Assembly: GCA_021772835.1 (NCBI GenBank) | Contig: JAJFLE010000070.1 | Span: 1-64,000, forward strand | Direction: 5' to 3' | DNA from: Mariprofundus sp. | Lineage (GTDB): Bacteria > Pseudomonadota > Zetaproteobacteria > Mariprofundales > Mariprofundaceae | DNA: 64,000 nt | Shown: piece by piece, positions 1 to 7,348 of the stretch | How the letters are laid out: each line of letters opens with the position of its first letter | How positions within the stretch are numbered: the first letter of the stretch is position 1 | Program-made: the position numbers and the translations under genes | The notes under the pieces: generated by a model | What the model saw: the letters and a program-made list of their open reading frames with translations, nothing else | Database searches by the model: none | What the model was told of the DNA's origin: nothing

Positions 1-1
1 G

Positions 2-364
2 CGCAGTCAGCGTGATTATACATTGGGCTTTAAATTGAGCGTCGTCGAACAGATAGAACAAGGCGAATTAACCTATAAACAAGCCCAGGCTCGCTATGGC
101 ATCCAGGGTCGCAGCACCGTTTTGGTCTGGCTGCGCAAACATGGTAAATTGGATTGGTCTCAGAGAAGGAGCACTCGAATGGCCAAGTCAAAAGAAACCC
201 CAGCGCAAACCATCAAGCGTTTGGAGAAGGAGCTGGAGAATGAACGCCAGCACAACCGACTTCTCAACAAAATGATAGATATTGCAGATAAGCAGTATGG
301 AACCACATTGCGAAAAAAGTCTTTATCCAGGCCGTCCGCGACCTCCAAAGGCGAGGAGAAGTGA
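2..364 (+). CDS. IS3-family transposase OrfA, 5' end outside window
   Basis: The reading frame is open from base 2 and there is no need for the internal TTG at 23 to be the start; the true start is probably left of the window. The visible 120 residues begin within a helix-turn-helix of the IS3 OrfA type (GFKLSVVEQIEQGELT, then ARYGIQGRSTVLVWLRKHG) and continue into a charged segment with heptad-like leucines (IKRLEKELENERQHNRLLNKM), which in this family mediates multimerisation. OrfA binds the element ends and is fused to OrfB by programmed -1 frameshifting in active elements. Because OrfB here is broken, the element should not be able to move by itself. Confidence 0.8.
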   Translation, partial: RSQRDYTLGFKLSVVEQIEQGELTYKQAQARYGIQGRSTVLVWLRKHGKLDWSQRRSTRMAKSKETPAQTIKRLEKELENERQHNRLLNKMIDIADKQYGTTLRKKSLSRPSATSKGEEK

Positions 365-590
365 GCCTGGTGAACGCGTGTCGACACATGGGTATATCGC
401 GTCAATCCATCTCTATCAGGCGGAGCAACGCCATCGGCAGAGAGAGGACAGTTTGGAGCCTGTCAAAGCGATGGTGCAGGAGGTTAGGCAGTGTCTGCCC
501 CGCTTGGCAACGCGAAAATCATATCATCTGCTCAAGCCCCGCTTGCTTCGGGAGGAGATTAAACTTAGGACGAGACAAGCAACGAAATTC
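361..590 (+). pseudogene. IS3-family transposase OrfB remnant, two frameshifts and truncation
   Basis: The GTG at 361 overlaps the OrfA stop and starts SLVNACRHMGISRQSI. An apparent two-base insertion (a TC doublet near 407-412) then moves the conserved continuation YQAEQRHRQREDSLEPVKAM into another frame. Near 566 an extra A before GGACGAGACAAG shifts it again (EEIKL then GRDK). The fragment ends near 590, well before the DDE catalytic core, so no transposase activity is expected. The frames were matched by eye against what IS3 OrfB proteins usually look like; the exact indel positions are my inference. Confidence 0.75.
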
Positions 591-594
591 CGGT

Positions 595-1848
595 TTACGC
601 TTCAGTCTTGAGCAGGCTTTCGATATGGGCAATGCGCACAGGGGCGGGCGGATGCGAGTCGTTCCAGGCGCTATATAATGGGTCCGGTGTAAGGGTGCTG
701 GCATTGTCCTCATACATTTTTACCAATGCACTCGCCAATGCTTCACCACTGCTGTTGGCTACGGCGTAGGCATCAGCTTCAAACTCATCTTTGCGTGAGA
801 AGTAACTCATGATGGGGGAGAGTGCAAACGTGAAGCACGGGATCACCAGCATGAACAGGGTCAGGGCGGCATGGTTCGATGGGTTGGCGATACCAAGACC
901 TGTGTAAAACCATGGCTGTGCGCTGAGCCAGCCGAGCAGGGCAAAACCGATCAGTGTGGAAAATACCATCATAAGCAGTCGTTTTTTAACGTGGCCATGA
1001 TGGAAGTGGCCCAGTTCATGTGCCAGTACAGCTTCGGTTTCAATCGGTTGCAGCTGTTTGATCAACGTATCAAAAAAGACGATGCGTTTGGCATTGCCGA
1101 GTCCGGTGAAATAGGCATTGCCGTGGCTGGAGCGCTTGGAGCCATCCATGATAAACAGACCGTTGCTTTCAAAGCCGCAACGCTTGAGCAGGGCTTCAAT
1201 CGTTGATTTCATTTCACCATCAGGCAACGGCTCGAACTTGTTAAACAGTGGCGCAATAAATGTCGGAAAGGCCCAGATCATAAACAGCATAAATACTGTC
1301 CAGAAGCCCCAGGCATAGAGCCACCACAGCTCCCCTGCACCCAGCATCAGGCTCAGGATCACCCAGGCGATTGGAGCACCGATGACCAGCATCAGCCCCA
1401 GCTGTTTGAGCATATCGGAGATAAACAGACCGATAGTCATTTTATTGAAACCAAAGCGCGATTCGATGGCGAAGGTGCTGTAGGTATCCAGAGGAAGCTC
1501 TAGCAGATGGCCGATAAGGAAAAACAGCAGCAGGAAGCTGACACCTGTCCATACTTCAGATAAACCGAATGAGCGTGACAACGCATCCAGCCATTCCAGG
1601 CCACCGCCAATGGTCCAGGCCACCAGTAATATCAGACCAATGAGCTGGGCAATCCTGCCAGGGCCCAGTTTGGCAGCAGTATAATCGGCAGCCTTCTGAT
1701 GCGCCGATAGCGAGAGTTTCTCTGCAAACGGTTCAGGTACAGCTCCCCGGTTGGCCAGCACCGACGCTTTTTGCCGCATCGAGAGATACAGGCCTGTTAA
1801 TGTGGCGATCGATGCGAAGCTGAATACGACCCATGTCCAAGTTGTCAT
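595..1848 (-). CDS. M48-family membrane zinc protease (Ste24/CAAX-protease type)
   Basis: This 417-residue integral membrane metalloprotease has several hydrophobic segments in its first 210 residues, matching the M48 N-terminal domain. The zinc motif HELGH lies near residue 280 (VLAHELGHFHHGHVKK). A downstream glutamate, the probable third ligand, sits in EFEADAYA near residue 357. Length and layout fit Ste24-like CAAX prenyl protease 1 homologues; in bacteria these are thought to act in membrane protein quality control, since prenylated substrates are absent. An AGGATGG ribosome site precedes the ATG. The 3' end abuts the IS remnant, which may have removed whatever followed. The substrate cannot be told from sequence. 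Confidence 0.9.
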   Translation of the reverse strand: MTTWTWVVFSFASIATLTGLYLSMRQKASVLANRGAVPEPFAEKLSLSAHQKAADYTAAKLGPGRIAQLIGLILLVAWTIGGGLEWLDALSRSFGLSEVWTGVSFLLLFFLIGHLLELPLDTYSTFAIESRFGFNKMTIGLFISDMLKQLGLMLVIGAPIAWVILSLMLGAGELWWLYAWGFWTVFMLFMIWAFPTFIAPLFNKFEPLPDGEMKSTIEALLKRCGFESNGLFIMDGSKRSSHGNAYFTGLGNAKRIVFFDTLIKQLQPIETEAVLAHELGHFHHGHVKKRLLMMVFSTLIGFALLGWLSAQPWFYTGLGIANPSNHAALTLFMLVIPCFTFALSPIMSYFSRKDEFEADAYAVANSSGEALASALVKMYEDNASTLTPDPLYSAWNDSHPPAPVRIAHIESLLKTEA

Positions 1849-1945
1849 GTTTTACCATCCTGAGAAATAATGAGGTACAAGCTAGCGCGAACCATGTTTA
1901 AACCAACCTTTGGCAATTTAGGGAGGAAGGTCTGAAGCAGCGTTT

Positions 1946-2175
1946 TTGTAAGCAAAGGCAAAATGACGCGTGCCTCAGGCACTTGCCCTGCGGGCGGCTT
2001 ACAGTCGTCCAAACGGCATCCTGCCTTTTTGTCACGTTTTTGATGCTCAGCATCATGCTTCGCACCACTTCGTGGCAGCTTGCAGCTGCCTCATTGCACT
2101 ATCCTGTACAATGATGCCTTTGCGGTCTGACCATTTCGCAGGAAGCGAAATGACATGACAATCAGGAACCGGAGG
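1946..2175 (+). repeat. Dispersed intergenic repeat, copy A
   Basis: This copy fills most of the 390-base gap between the M48 protease and the CobT-like gene, where I see no gene. It shares with copy B (6946-7150) a head (TTTGTAAGC, then a run ending GCCTGCGGGC) and a tail beginning CATTTCGC and ending ATCAGGAACCGGAGG. The tail forms a perfect 8-bp hairpin (2132-2139 with 2145-2152, loop AGGAA). The head also matches copies C and D through GTAAGCAAAGGCAAAA. Function is unknown. Confidence 0.65.
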
Positions 2176-2238
2176 TGAACCACATGGATGTGGTGAGTAT
2201 TTTTGGCAGGAGGCCAATAAATCAGCATCTCCTTAAAT

Positions 2239-3225
2239 TTATGCTTCCAGCGAGGCTAATCCGGTTTGCAGTGTCAGGGCGGATTGCAGAACGGGCAGCA
2301 ACAGCGTTGCTACCTTGGCTTCACCAATGCTCTTTTTCAGTTCCATGAGTGGCTCCAGTCCAAGGTCCTCAATGGCTACTCTATGGCCGGCATCATCCGA
2401 GACGTGACTGGCCAGCATCCAACCGGCAATGCGTACGTCCCATGCTGCGGCGGCAAGGGCTGCTGCTGCGGAGGCAAGGCCATCGAGCAGGACCGGAACG
2501 GCTTTGTGTGCGGCAGCACGGTAAAAACCAGCCATGGCCGCAAGTTCAAGTCCTCCCAGTTCACGTAGAATATCATGCGAGGGAGTCCCTTGTGTGCGGG
2601 TTAGAGCTGCTTCAACTGCAATCAGCTCCTGAGTATATATTTCATGATTGCCATGTGAACTGGATCGAAGCACTTCTTCGGGGGAGAGGCCAGCGAGTTC
2701 AGAAATGACTGCCGCAACAGAAGCCTCATCGTGGGCTGAAATAGAGCCTGCAATAAGCAGGTTGGCTCCATCAGCAATCATGCGATTGGCCATCTCTTCG
2801 CCGATTCCCGTGCTCTCCCAGTAGTCTCCCTGATTCATGGCGGGTTCCTGAGATATGTTGCCTGTGCCTGCACGCACCTTGGCATGTTCGATGCCATCAA
2901 TATCAGCAATATTCTCGTTTACACCGATATCAACAATATACAATGAGGCATTGGCCTGCTTGCAGAGTTTACGAATGATTGAGTCTTCGTGCAGGGCTAC
3001 TCTCAACCGTTCAGCAGTAGTCGTGGATTTACCATAATCAACTTCCGATGTGATGCCGTGGTCGGAAGCAAACAGGACGACGGCCGGTTTAATGGCGTCC
3101 GGAATTTTTTTCCCCTGTCGTGTCGAAAACCAAACCGCAATATCTTCCATCTGACTCATGCAACCTGAGGGTTTGATTAGACTGCTGTGGTATTCCTTAT
3201 CCGGATAAATGGACGGGATCTCCAT
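2239..3225 (-). CDS. CobT-like nicotinate-nucleotide:dimethylbenzimidazole phosphoribosyltransferase homologue
   Basis: The 328-residue protein is recognisably of the CobT family, which makes alpha-ribazole phosphate for the lower ligand of cobalamin. It has VVLFASDHGI near the N-terminus, then LGGLELAAMAGFYRAAA, VPVLLDGLASAAAALAA and a C-terminal GEAKVATLLLPVLQSA. The GE there aligns with the region holding the catalytic Glu of known CobT. The usual phosphate-binding segment GEMGIGNTT is replaced by GSISAHDEAS, so the activity is uncertain. A GGGGAG ribosome site supports the ATG. No other cobalamin gene is nearby; aroB is 106 bases upstream on the same strand. It may be a genuine CobT variant or a paralogue with another base or phosphoribosyl donor. 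Confidence 0.75.
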   Translation of the reverse strand: MEIPSIYPDKEYHSSLIKPSGCMSQMEDIAVWFSTRQGKKIPDAIKPAVVLFASDHGITSEVDYGKSTTTAERLRVALHEDSIIRKLCKQANASLYIVDIGVNENIADIDGIEHAKVRAGTGNISQEPAMNQGDYWESTGIGEEMANRMIADGANLLIAGSISAHDEASVAAVISELAGLSPEEVLRSSSHGNHEIYTQELIAVEAALTRTQGTPSHDILRELGGLELAAMAGFYRAAAHKAVPVLLDGLASAAAALAAAAWDVRIAGWMLASHVSDDAGHRVAIEDLGLEPLMELKKSIGEAKVATLLLPVLQSALTLQTGLASLEA

Positions 3226-3331
3226 GTTTCACTCCCCTTTGCTTGTGTCAGCCAGCTCAAATGCATGGATGAAAGTATGATTTAGTATAGCTACTTTTCT
3301 ATGATATGCGAACGCCATGCCTCTATCCCTG

Positions 3332-4447
3332 TCACCTGGCTGACTGGTATGACTCAATCAGCTGGCGAATGGCATCAGGCTTCACATCTTCGGCAAGAAA
3401 TGCATCACCAATACCTCTGAGCAGAATGTAACGGATGCGGCTGCCGACATTTTTTTTGTCGTGGCCCATAGCATCAAGCCAATGCTCAGCATCGAACGCG
3501 GGAACATCAATTGGCAGACCTGCGGCTTTATAGCAGTCTCTGATTTGAGACTCGATGCCGTGGGCGGCAAATCCGAGTTGCTCCGACAGACGGGCTGCCA
3601 TTAGTGTGCCAATGGCAACGGCTTCACCATGCAGATAAGTACTATAGTGTGTCATCGATTCAATGGCATGCCCAAAAGTATGGCCCAGATTCAGCAAGGC
3701 ACGCACGCCCTGTTCGGTCTCATCCGTCATCACCACTTCCGCCTTATGACGGCATGAGCTGTGAATCATTTTGCTCAATACATCAGCATCCAGATCAAGG
3801 GCGGCATTCATATTGGCATTCATCCAGTCGAAAAAGGAAACATCGCGAATCAGACCGTATTTGACGGCCTCTGCAATGCCAGCCTTTACCTCACGCGGCT
3901 CCAGCGTGTTCAGAACCAATGCATCCACCCATACAAGTTTAGGCTGGTAAAAGGCACCGATCATATTTTTTCCGTGCGGATGATTAATAGCGGTTTTCCC
4001 ACCCACACTCGAATCTACCTGTGCCAGCACCGTGGTGGGTATTTGAATAAAAGGAATGCCTCGGCGATAACAGGATGCGGCAAAGCCGGTCATGTCACCG
4101 ACAACGCCACCACCGAGCGCAATTACCGGCTCGTTGCGTGAGAGCTTGGCATCCATCAGCGCGTCCATGATAAAGCCAAAGCTTTCCATGGTTTTAAAAC
4201 GTTCGCCATCGGCCAGGATGCATTCGCTTACCTGCCAGCCAGCTTGTTCGAGCGAGGCACGAACTCGTTTCATATACAGAGGTGCAATCGTGACATTGCT
4301 GATCACTATGCAGCGGGTAGGTGCTGTGAACAGGCCAGCCATAGCCTGACCTATGCCATCAAGGCAGCCGGGTTCGATGTGAATATCATAAGAGCGCGGA
4401 CCCAGATTGACGTGGTAAACCTGCGCTGTAGAACGTATTTCAGTCAT
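3332..4447 (-). CDS. aroB: 3-dehydroquinate synthase
   Basis: AroB turns DAHP into 3-dehydroquinate, the second step of the shikimate pathway in the cytoplasm, using NAD and a divalent metal. The 371-residue protein shows the family signatures ALGGGVVGDMTGFAAS (NAD binding), IPTTVLAQVDSSVGGKTAIN, GKNMIGAFYQP, and the metal ligands in GIAEAVKYG, NLGHTFGHAIE and LHGEAVAIG. Length is normal. The shikimate kinase gene aroK, its frequent partner, is not adjacent. The CobT-like gene lies downstream on the same strand, so the two could be co-transcribed. Confidence 0.97.
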   Translation of the reverse strand: MTEIRSTAQVYHVNLGPRSYDIHIEPGCLDGIGQAMAGLFTAPTRCIVISNVTIAPLYMKRVRASLEQAGWQVSECILADGERFKTMESFGFIMDALMDAKLSRNEPVIALGGGVVGDMTGFAASCYRRGIPFIQIPTTVLAQVDSSVGGKTAINHPHGKNMIGAFYQPKLVWVDALVLNTLEPREVKAGIAEAVKYGLIRDVSFFDWMNANMNAALDLDADVLSKMIHSSCRHKAEVVMTDETEQGVRALLNLGHTFGHAIESMTHYSTYLHGEAVAIGTLMAARLSEQLGFAAHGIESQIRDCYKAAGLPIDVPAFDAEHWLDAMGHDKKNVGSRIRYILLRGIGDAFLAEDVKPDAIRQLIESYQSAR

Positions 4448-4547
4448 GGCCCGACTATGACATTTTCAGGCCATTCAGAGAAGTCGGAAAAACTTATTCA
4501 TCGCAGAAGAGTCGAATGTGCCTGTGTGTTCCCTGTGGTGAATTCAA

Positions 4548-5036
4548 TCATGCGGGAATGAATTTCAGTGCCACACCATTATTGCACCAGCGCTGACCGG
4601 TCGGCTGTGGCCCGTCATTAAATACATGGCCCTGATGACCGCCGCAGCGGCTACAGTGATATTCGGTACGCGGCAGGATCAGTTTGAAATCACGTTTGCT
4701 TTCGGTATGCCCTTCAATGGGTTGGAAAAAACTAGGCCAGCCGGTGCCACTATCGAATTTGGTTTCGGATTCGAACAGGGGCAGGGCGCAGCCAGCGCAG
4801 ACATAAGTGCCTTTGTCATACTCTTTATTTAATACGCTGCTATTGGCACGTTCGGTGCCCGCATTCCTCAATACGTCGAACTGCTCAGGTGTTAGCAAAT
4901 CCGACCATTCCTTTTCACTTCTTACAATTTTATCAATCATGATGGACTTCCTTTCATCGTTGGCAAAAGCAGTGCGAGACAGGCTGACCAGCACCGTGCT
5001 TGCAATAACCGCTTGTATAAATGTCCTGCGTTTCAT
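4548..5036 (-). CDS. msrB: Exported peptide-methionine (R)-S-oxide reductase
   Basis: MsrB reduces the R form of methionine sulfoxide in proteins. I place the start at the ATG at 5036, which overlaps the msrA stop as ATGA, rather than at the upstream in-frame GTG at 5048. From there the N-terminus reads KRRTFIQAVIAS followed by a hydrophobic stretch and AFA/ND, a Tat-like export signal. The enzyme domain has both zinc CxxC pairs (CAGC; CSRCGGH) and the catalytic cysteine in RWCNNGVALKF. Family members usually read NS where this has NG. Its coupling to an exported MsrA suggests periplasmic repair of oxidised methionine. The export route is inferred. Confidence 0.93.
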   Translation of the reverse strand: MKRRTFIQAVIASTVLVSLSRTAFANDERKSIMIDKIVRSEKEWSDLLTPEQFDVLRNAGTERANSSVLNKEYDKGTYVCAGCALPLFESETKFDSGTGWPSFFQPIEGHTESKRDFKLILPRTEYHCSRCGGHQGHVFNDGPQPTGQRWCNNGVALKFIPA

Positions 5037-5620
5037 TTTTTGCCCCACAGTTGTTCCAGGCGCTGATCACGTCCGCAGTTGTAGCGATAGAATTTATATC
5101 GCACCGGGTTCTTCAGATAATAATCCTGATGATAATCCTCAGCTGGCCAGAAATTGCCGGCAGCTGTAATTTCAGTGACTATATCTTCCTTGAATGATTT
5201 TTTTTGCATCAGGGCTGCTTTTGACGCTTCAGCAGACTGCTTCTGTGCCTCTGAATGATAGAATATGCCGGGTCGGTATTGCGTGCCTACATCACAGAAC
5301 TGACGGTTTGCAGTAGTAGGATCGGAATTGCGCCAGTACACCTCAAGTAGTGTTTCATAGCTTACCACTGATGGATTAAAGGCAACTTGCACGGCCTCGG
5401 TATGGCCGGTAATGCCAGCGGAAACCTCTTCATAAGTAGGATTGTTTTTGTGCCCGCCCACATAACCGGACGTTGTTGAAATGACACCGGGTAATGCATC
5501 AAAAGGGTGTTCCAGGCACCAGAAGCAGCCACCTGCAAAGGTTGCTTTTTCCATTGTCTCTGCTGCCATTGCGGGAATTGCCATGATCATCACCATCCAC
5601 ATCAATACTATTTTTTTCAT
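5033..5620 (-). CDS. msrA: Exported peptide-methionine (S)-S-oxide reductase
   Basis: MsrA reduces the S epimer of methionine sulfoxide. The catalytic motif GGCFWC, the substrate pocket residues in SGYVGGHKNNPTYEEV and the DVGTQYRPGIFY stretch are all present. A C-terminal cysteine in YNCGRD is the likely resolving residue. The start is the ATG at 5620, preceded by an excellent AGGAGG site, not the longer frame to 5662. This gives MKKIVLMWMVMIMAIPAMA/AE, a Sec signal peptide. It is the first gene of a two-gene unit with msrB, and both products are exported. Confidence 0.95.
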   Translation of the reverse strand: MKKIVLMWMVMIMAIPAMAAETMEKATFAGGCFWCLEHPFDALPGVISTTSGYVGGHKNNPTYEEVSAGITGHTEAVQVAFNPSVVSYETLLEVYWRNSDPTTANRQFCDVGTQYRPGIFYHSEAQKQSAEASKAALMQKKSFKEDIVTEITAAGNFWPAEDYHQDYYLKNPVRYKFYRYNCGRDQRLEQLWGKK

Positions 5621-5730
5621 CTGACCTCCTAACACAGAGTGTTGGACGTTGAGTTCAAGCAATCATTACAGTGGATTCTGAAGTAAAGATGAAGCGTGCC
5701 TGAAGTGGTGCAAGTAGGCAGCATGGTGCC

Positions 5731-6918
5731 ATGCAAAAAGTGGACGTGATCGTGATAGGTGCAGGGGCTGCTGGCCTGATGTGTGCCGGTACAGCTGCAG
5801 GCTTTGGAAAGTCGGTGTTGGTGCTCGATCTTGCCGAAAAAGCGGGCAAAAAAATCCTGATCTCAGGTGGCGGGCGCTGTAACTTCACCAACCGTTTTGC
5901 CGGTTCCGGTAACTTTATCTCCGCCAACCCCCACTTCTGCAAATCAGCTCTGGCAAGGTTTTCGGCCCGAGATTTTATCGACTGGGTTGAGCAGAGCGAC
6001 ATCAGCTATCATGAGCGAGAGCATGGTCAGCTGTTTTGTGACCAGTCGGCCTCTCAAATCCTAAATATGCTGCTATCGCCCTGCCACGATTTTGGCGTGC
6101 AGATTTCACTGCAAACGGAAATCCAATCTGTCGAAAAGCATGATCATTTCGTGGTCAAAACGAGCAAGGGTGATTTTAGCGCCGAATCTCTGGTTATTGC
6201 TACCGGTGGCCTCTCCATTCCGAAAATGGGAGCCACACCCTTCGGTTTGAAAGTTGCTAAATCTTTCGGCCTGAATGTCATCGAGGCTGTTCCGGGCCTT
6301 GTTCCGTTCACGTTTACCGGCAAAGACAAAGAAAGTCTGAAGGAACTTGCCGGCATATCGCTCAGTGTCACGGTGAGAAATCGCGACATCTCTTTTACTG
6401 AAGCGATGTTATTCACGCATCGTGGCCTCTCCGGCCCCGCCATGCTGCAGATTTCATCGTACTGGAGCCCTGGTGAAACGATTTCGATTAACCTGCTGCC
6501 CGGTTTCGACGTGGCTCAGTTGCTTGCAGAAAAATGCCAGCAACGGCCGCATGCACAGCTGGGCACGGTGTTGTCAGAACTCTTGCCTAAACGGCTGGTG
6601 CAACTGCTTTTTGAGGCAGTGCTGCGCGAAGTACCTTTGAAACAGCTTGGTCACAGGCAGATCGAACAGGTGCTGGAAACAATACAAAACTGGCAACTGA
6701 AACCCAATGGCACGGAAGGTTACCGTACTGCAGAGGTGACCGTCGGTGGAGTGGATACCGATGAGCTTTCCTCCAAAACGATGCAGTCAAAGAAGCAACC
6801 CGGACTCTATTTTATTGGCGAAGTGGTTGATGTAACCGGTCAATTGGGCGGTTACAATTTCCAGTGGGCCTGGTCGTCAGGTTATGTGGCTGGCATGGCC
6901 ATCGCAGAGATGATCTGA
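5731..6918 (+). CDS. NAD(P)/FAD-dependent oxidoreductase, BaiN/HI0933 (YhiN) family
   Basis: This 395-residue flavoprotein begins with a dinucleotide-binding motif VIGAGAAGLMCAG and the family hallmark GKKILISGGGRCNFTN. It ends with GLYFIGEVVDVTGQLGGYNFQWAWSSG, the C-terminal FAD contact typical of the HI0933/YhiN group. These proteins are widespread and their physiological substrate is mostly unknown; one clostridial member, BaiN, acts on bile-acid intermediates, which is unlikely to be the role here. It is transcribed divergently from the msrAB unit, with 110 bases between the starts. Length is normal. Confidence 0.88.
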   Translation: MQKVDVIVIGAGAAGLMCAGTAAGFGKSVLVLDLAEKAGKKILISGGGRCNFTNRFAGSGNFISANPHFCKSALARFSARDFIDWVEQSDISYHEREHGQLFCDQSASQILNMLLSPCHDFGVQISLQTEIQSVEKHDHFVVKTSKGDFSAESLVIATGGLSIPKMGATPFGLKVAKSFGLNVIEAVPGLVPFTFTGKDKESLKELAGISLSVTVRNRDISFTEAMLFTHRGLSGPAMLQISSYWSPGETISINLLPGFDVAQLLAEKCQQRPHAQLGTVLSELLPKRLVQLLFEAVLREVPLKQLGHRQIEQVLETIQNWQLKPNGTEGYRTAEVTVGGVDTDELSSKTMQSKKQPGLYFIGEVVDVTGQLGGYNFQWAWSSGYVAGMAIAEMI

Positions 6919-6945
6919 GCCTGGACTTTCCTACCATCGGTCAGC

Positions 6946-7150
6946 TTTTCCGTGCAGGCATGCAAGTGCTTGATTTGTAAGCCAGGGTGAAATAACGCCT
7001 GCCCCGGGCACGTAGCCTGCGGGCAATTCTTATTATATAAGCTTGTCGCGCAGCGGGAGCACTGCTGCTTGCTGCTGTCTCCTTGTCACCCTTGCAAGCA
7101 TGCCATTTTGCAGGGAGCGAAGTGGCATGGTTATCAGAAGCCGAAGGGGG
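6946..7150 (+). repeat. Dispersed intergenic repeat, copy B
   Basis: This is the second full-length copy of the family, in the 430-base gap before the TonB receptor gene. Its first part (TTTTCCGTGCAGGCATG, then GCTTGATTTGTAAGC) also matches copy C. Its later part matches copy A through GCCTGCGGGC and the tail. The tail hairpin is longer here: 12 bp, 7100-7111 with 7117-7128, containing two T-G pairs where copy A has C-G and T-A. No gene is visible in the rest of this gap except promoter elements near 7233-7272. Confidence 0.65.
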
Positions 7151-7232
7151 CTGTGATTATTCTTGTCAGCATGAGAATTGATCAATATCCCTCCCAGCGG
7201 AGCATTCTCGATGTTTAACTTGGCCAGCCAGT

Positions 7233-7272
7233 TATGACAACTTGTGTGCGACAATTTGTCATATCTTAATAT
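7233..7272 (+). promoter_or_regulatory. Copper-box-like inverted repeat and -10 upstream of the TonB receptor
   Basis: TATGACAA (7233-7240) and TTGTCATA (7256-7263) form a perfect 8-bp inverted repeat. Inside it are two closely similar short palindromes, GACAAcTTGT at 7236-7245 and GACAAtTTGTC at 7250-7260. A candidate -10, TAATAT, follows at 7267-7272 with no good -35, as expected for an activated promoter. The arms resemble the CusR-type copper box (ATGACAA-NN-TTGTCAT), although each half here has a one-base spacer. The downstream product looks like a copper receptor, which fits. Confidence 0.45.
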
Positions 7273-7348
7273 TTTCTCTCGTCAGTATGTTTCGCCCCGC
7301 TTACATATTCGAATACGTCTTATGGCATAGCAGTGGGAGAGATGAATC

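Larger units (their letters stand above)
1..590 (+). mobile_element. Degraded IS3-family insertion sequence, right part
   Basis: The window opens inside an insertion sequence with the IS3 two-frame layout: an OrfA with a helix-turn-helix and leucine-zipper-like tail overlaps OrfB by GTGA at 361-364. OrfB covers only about 75 codons and is frameshifted twice. The homology then runs straight into the 3' end of the M48 protease gene (stop at 595-597), so the right end of the element is missing or eroded. No right inverted repeat or target duplication could be recognised. The left end lies outside the window. Confidence 0.8.
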
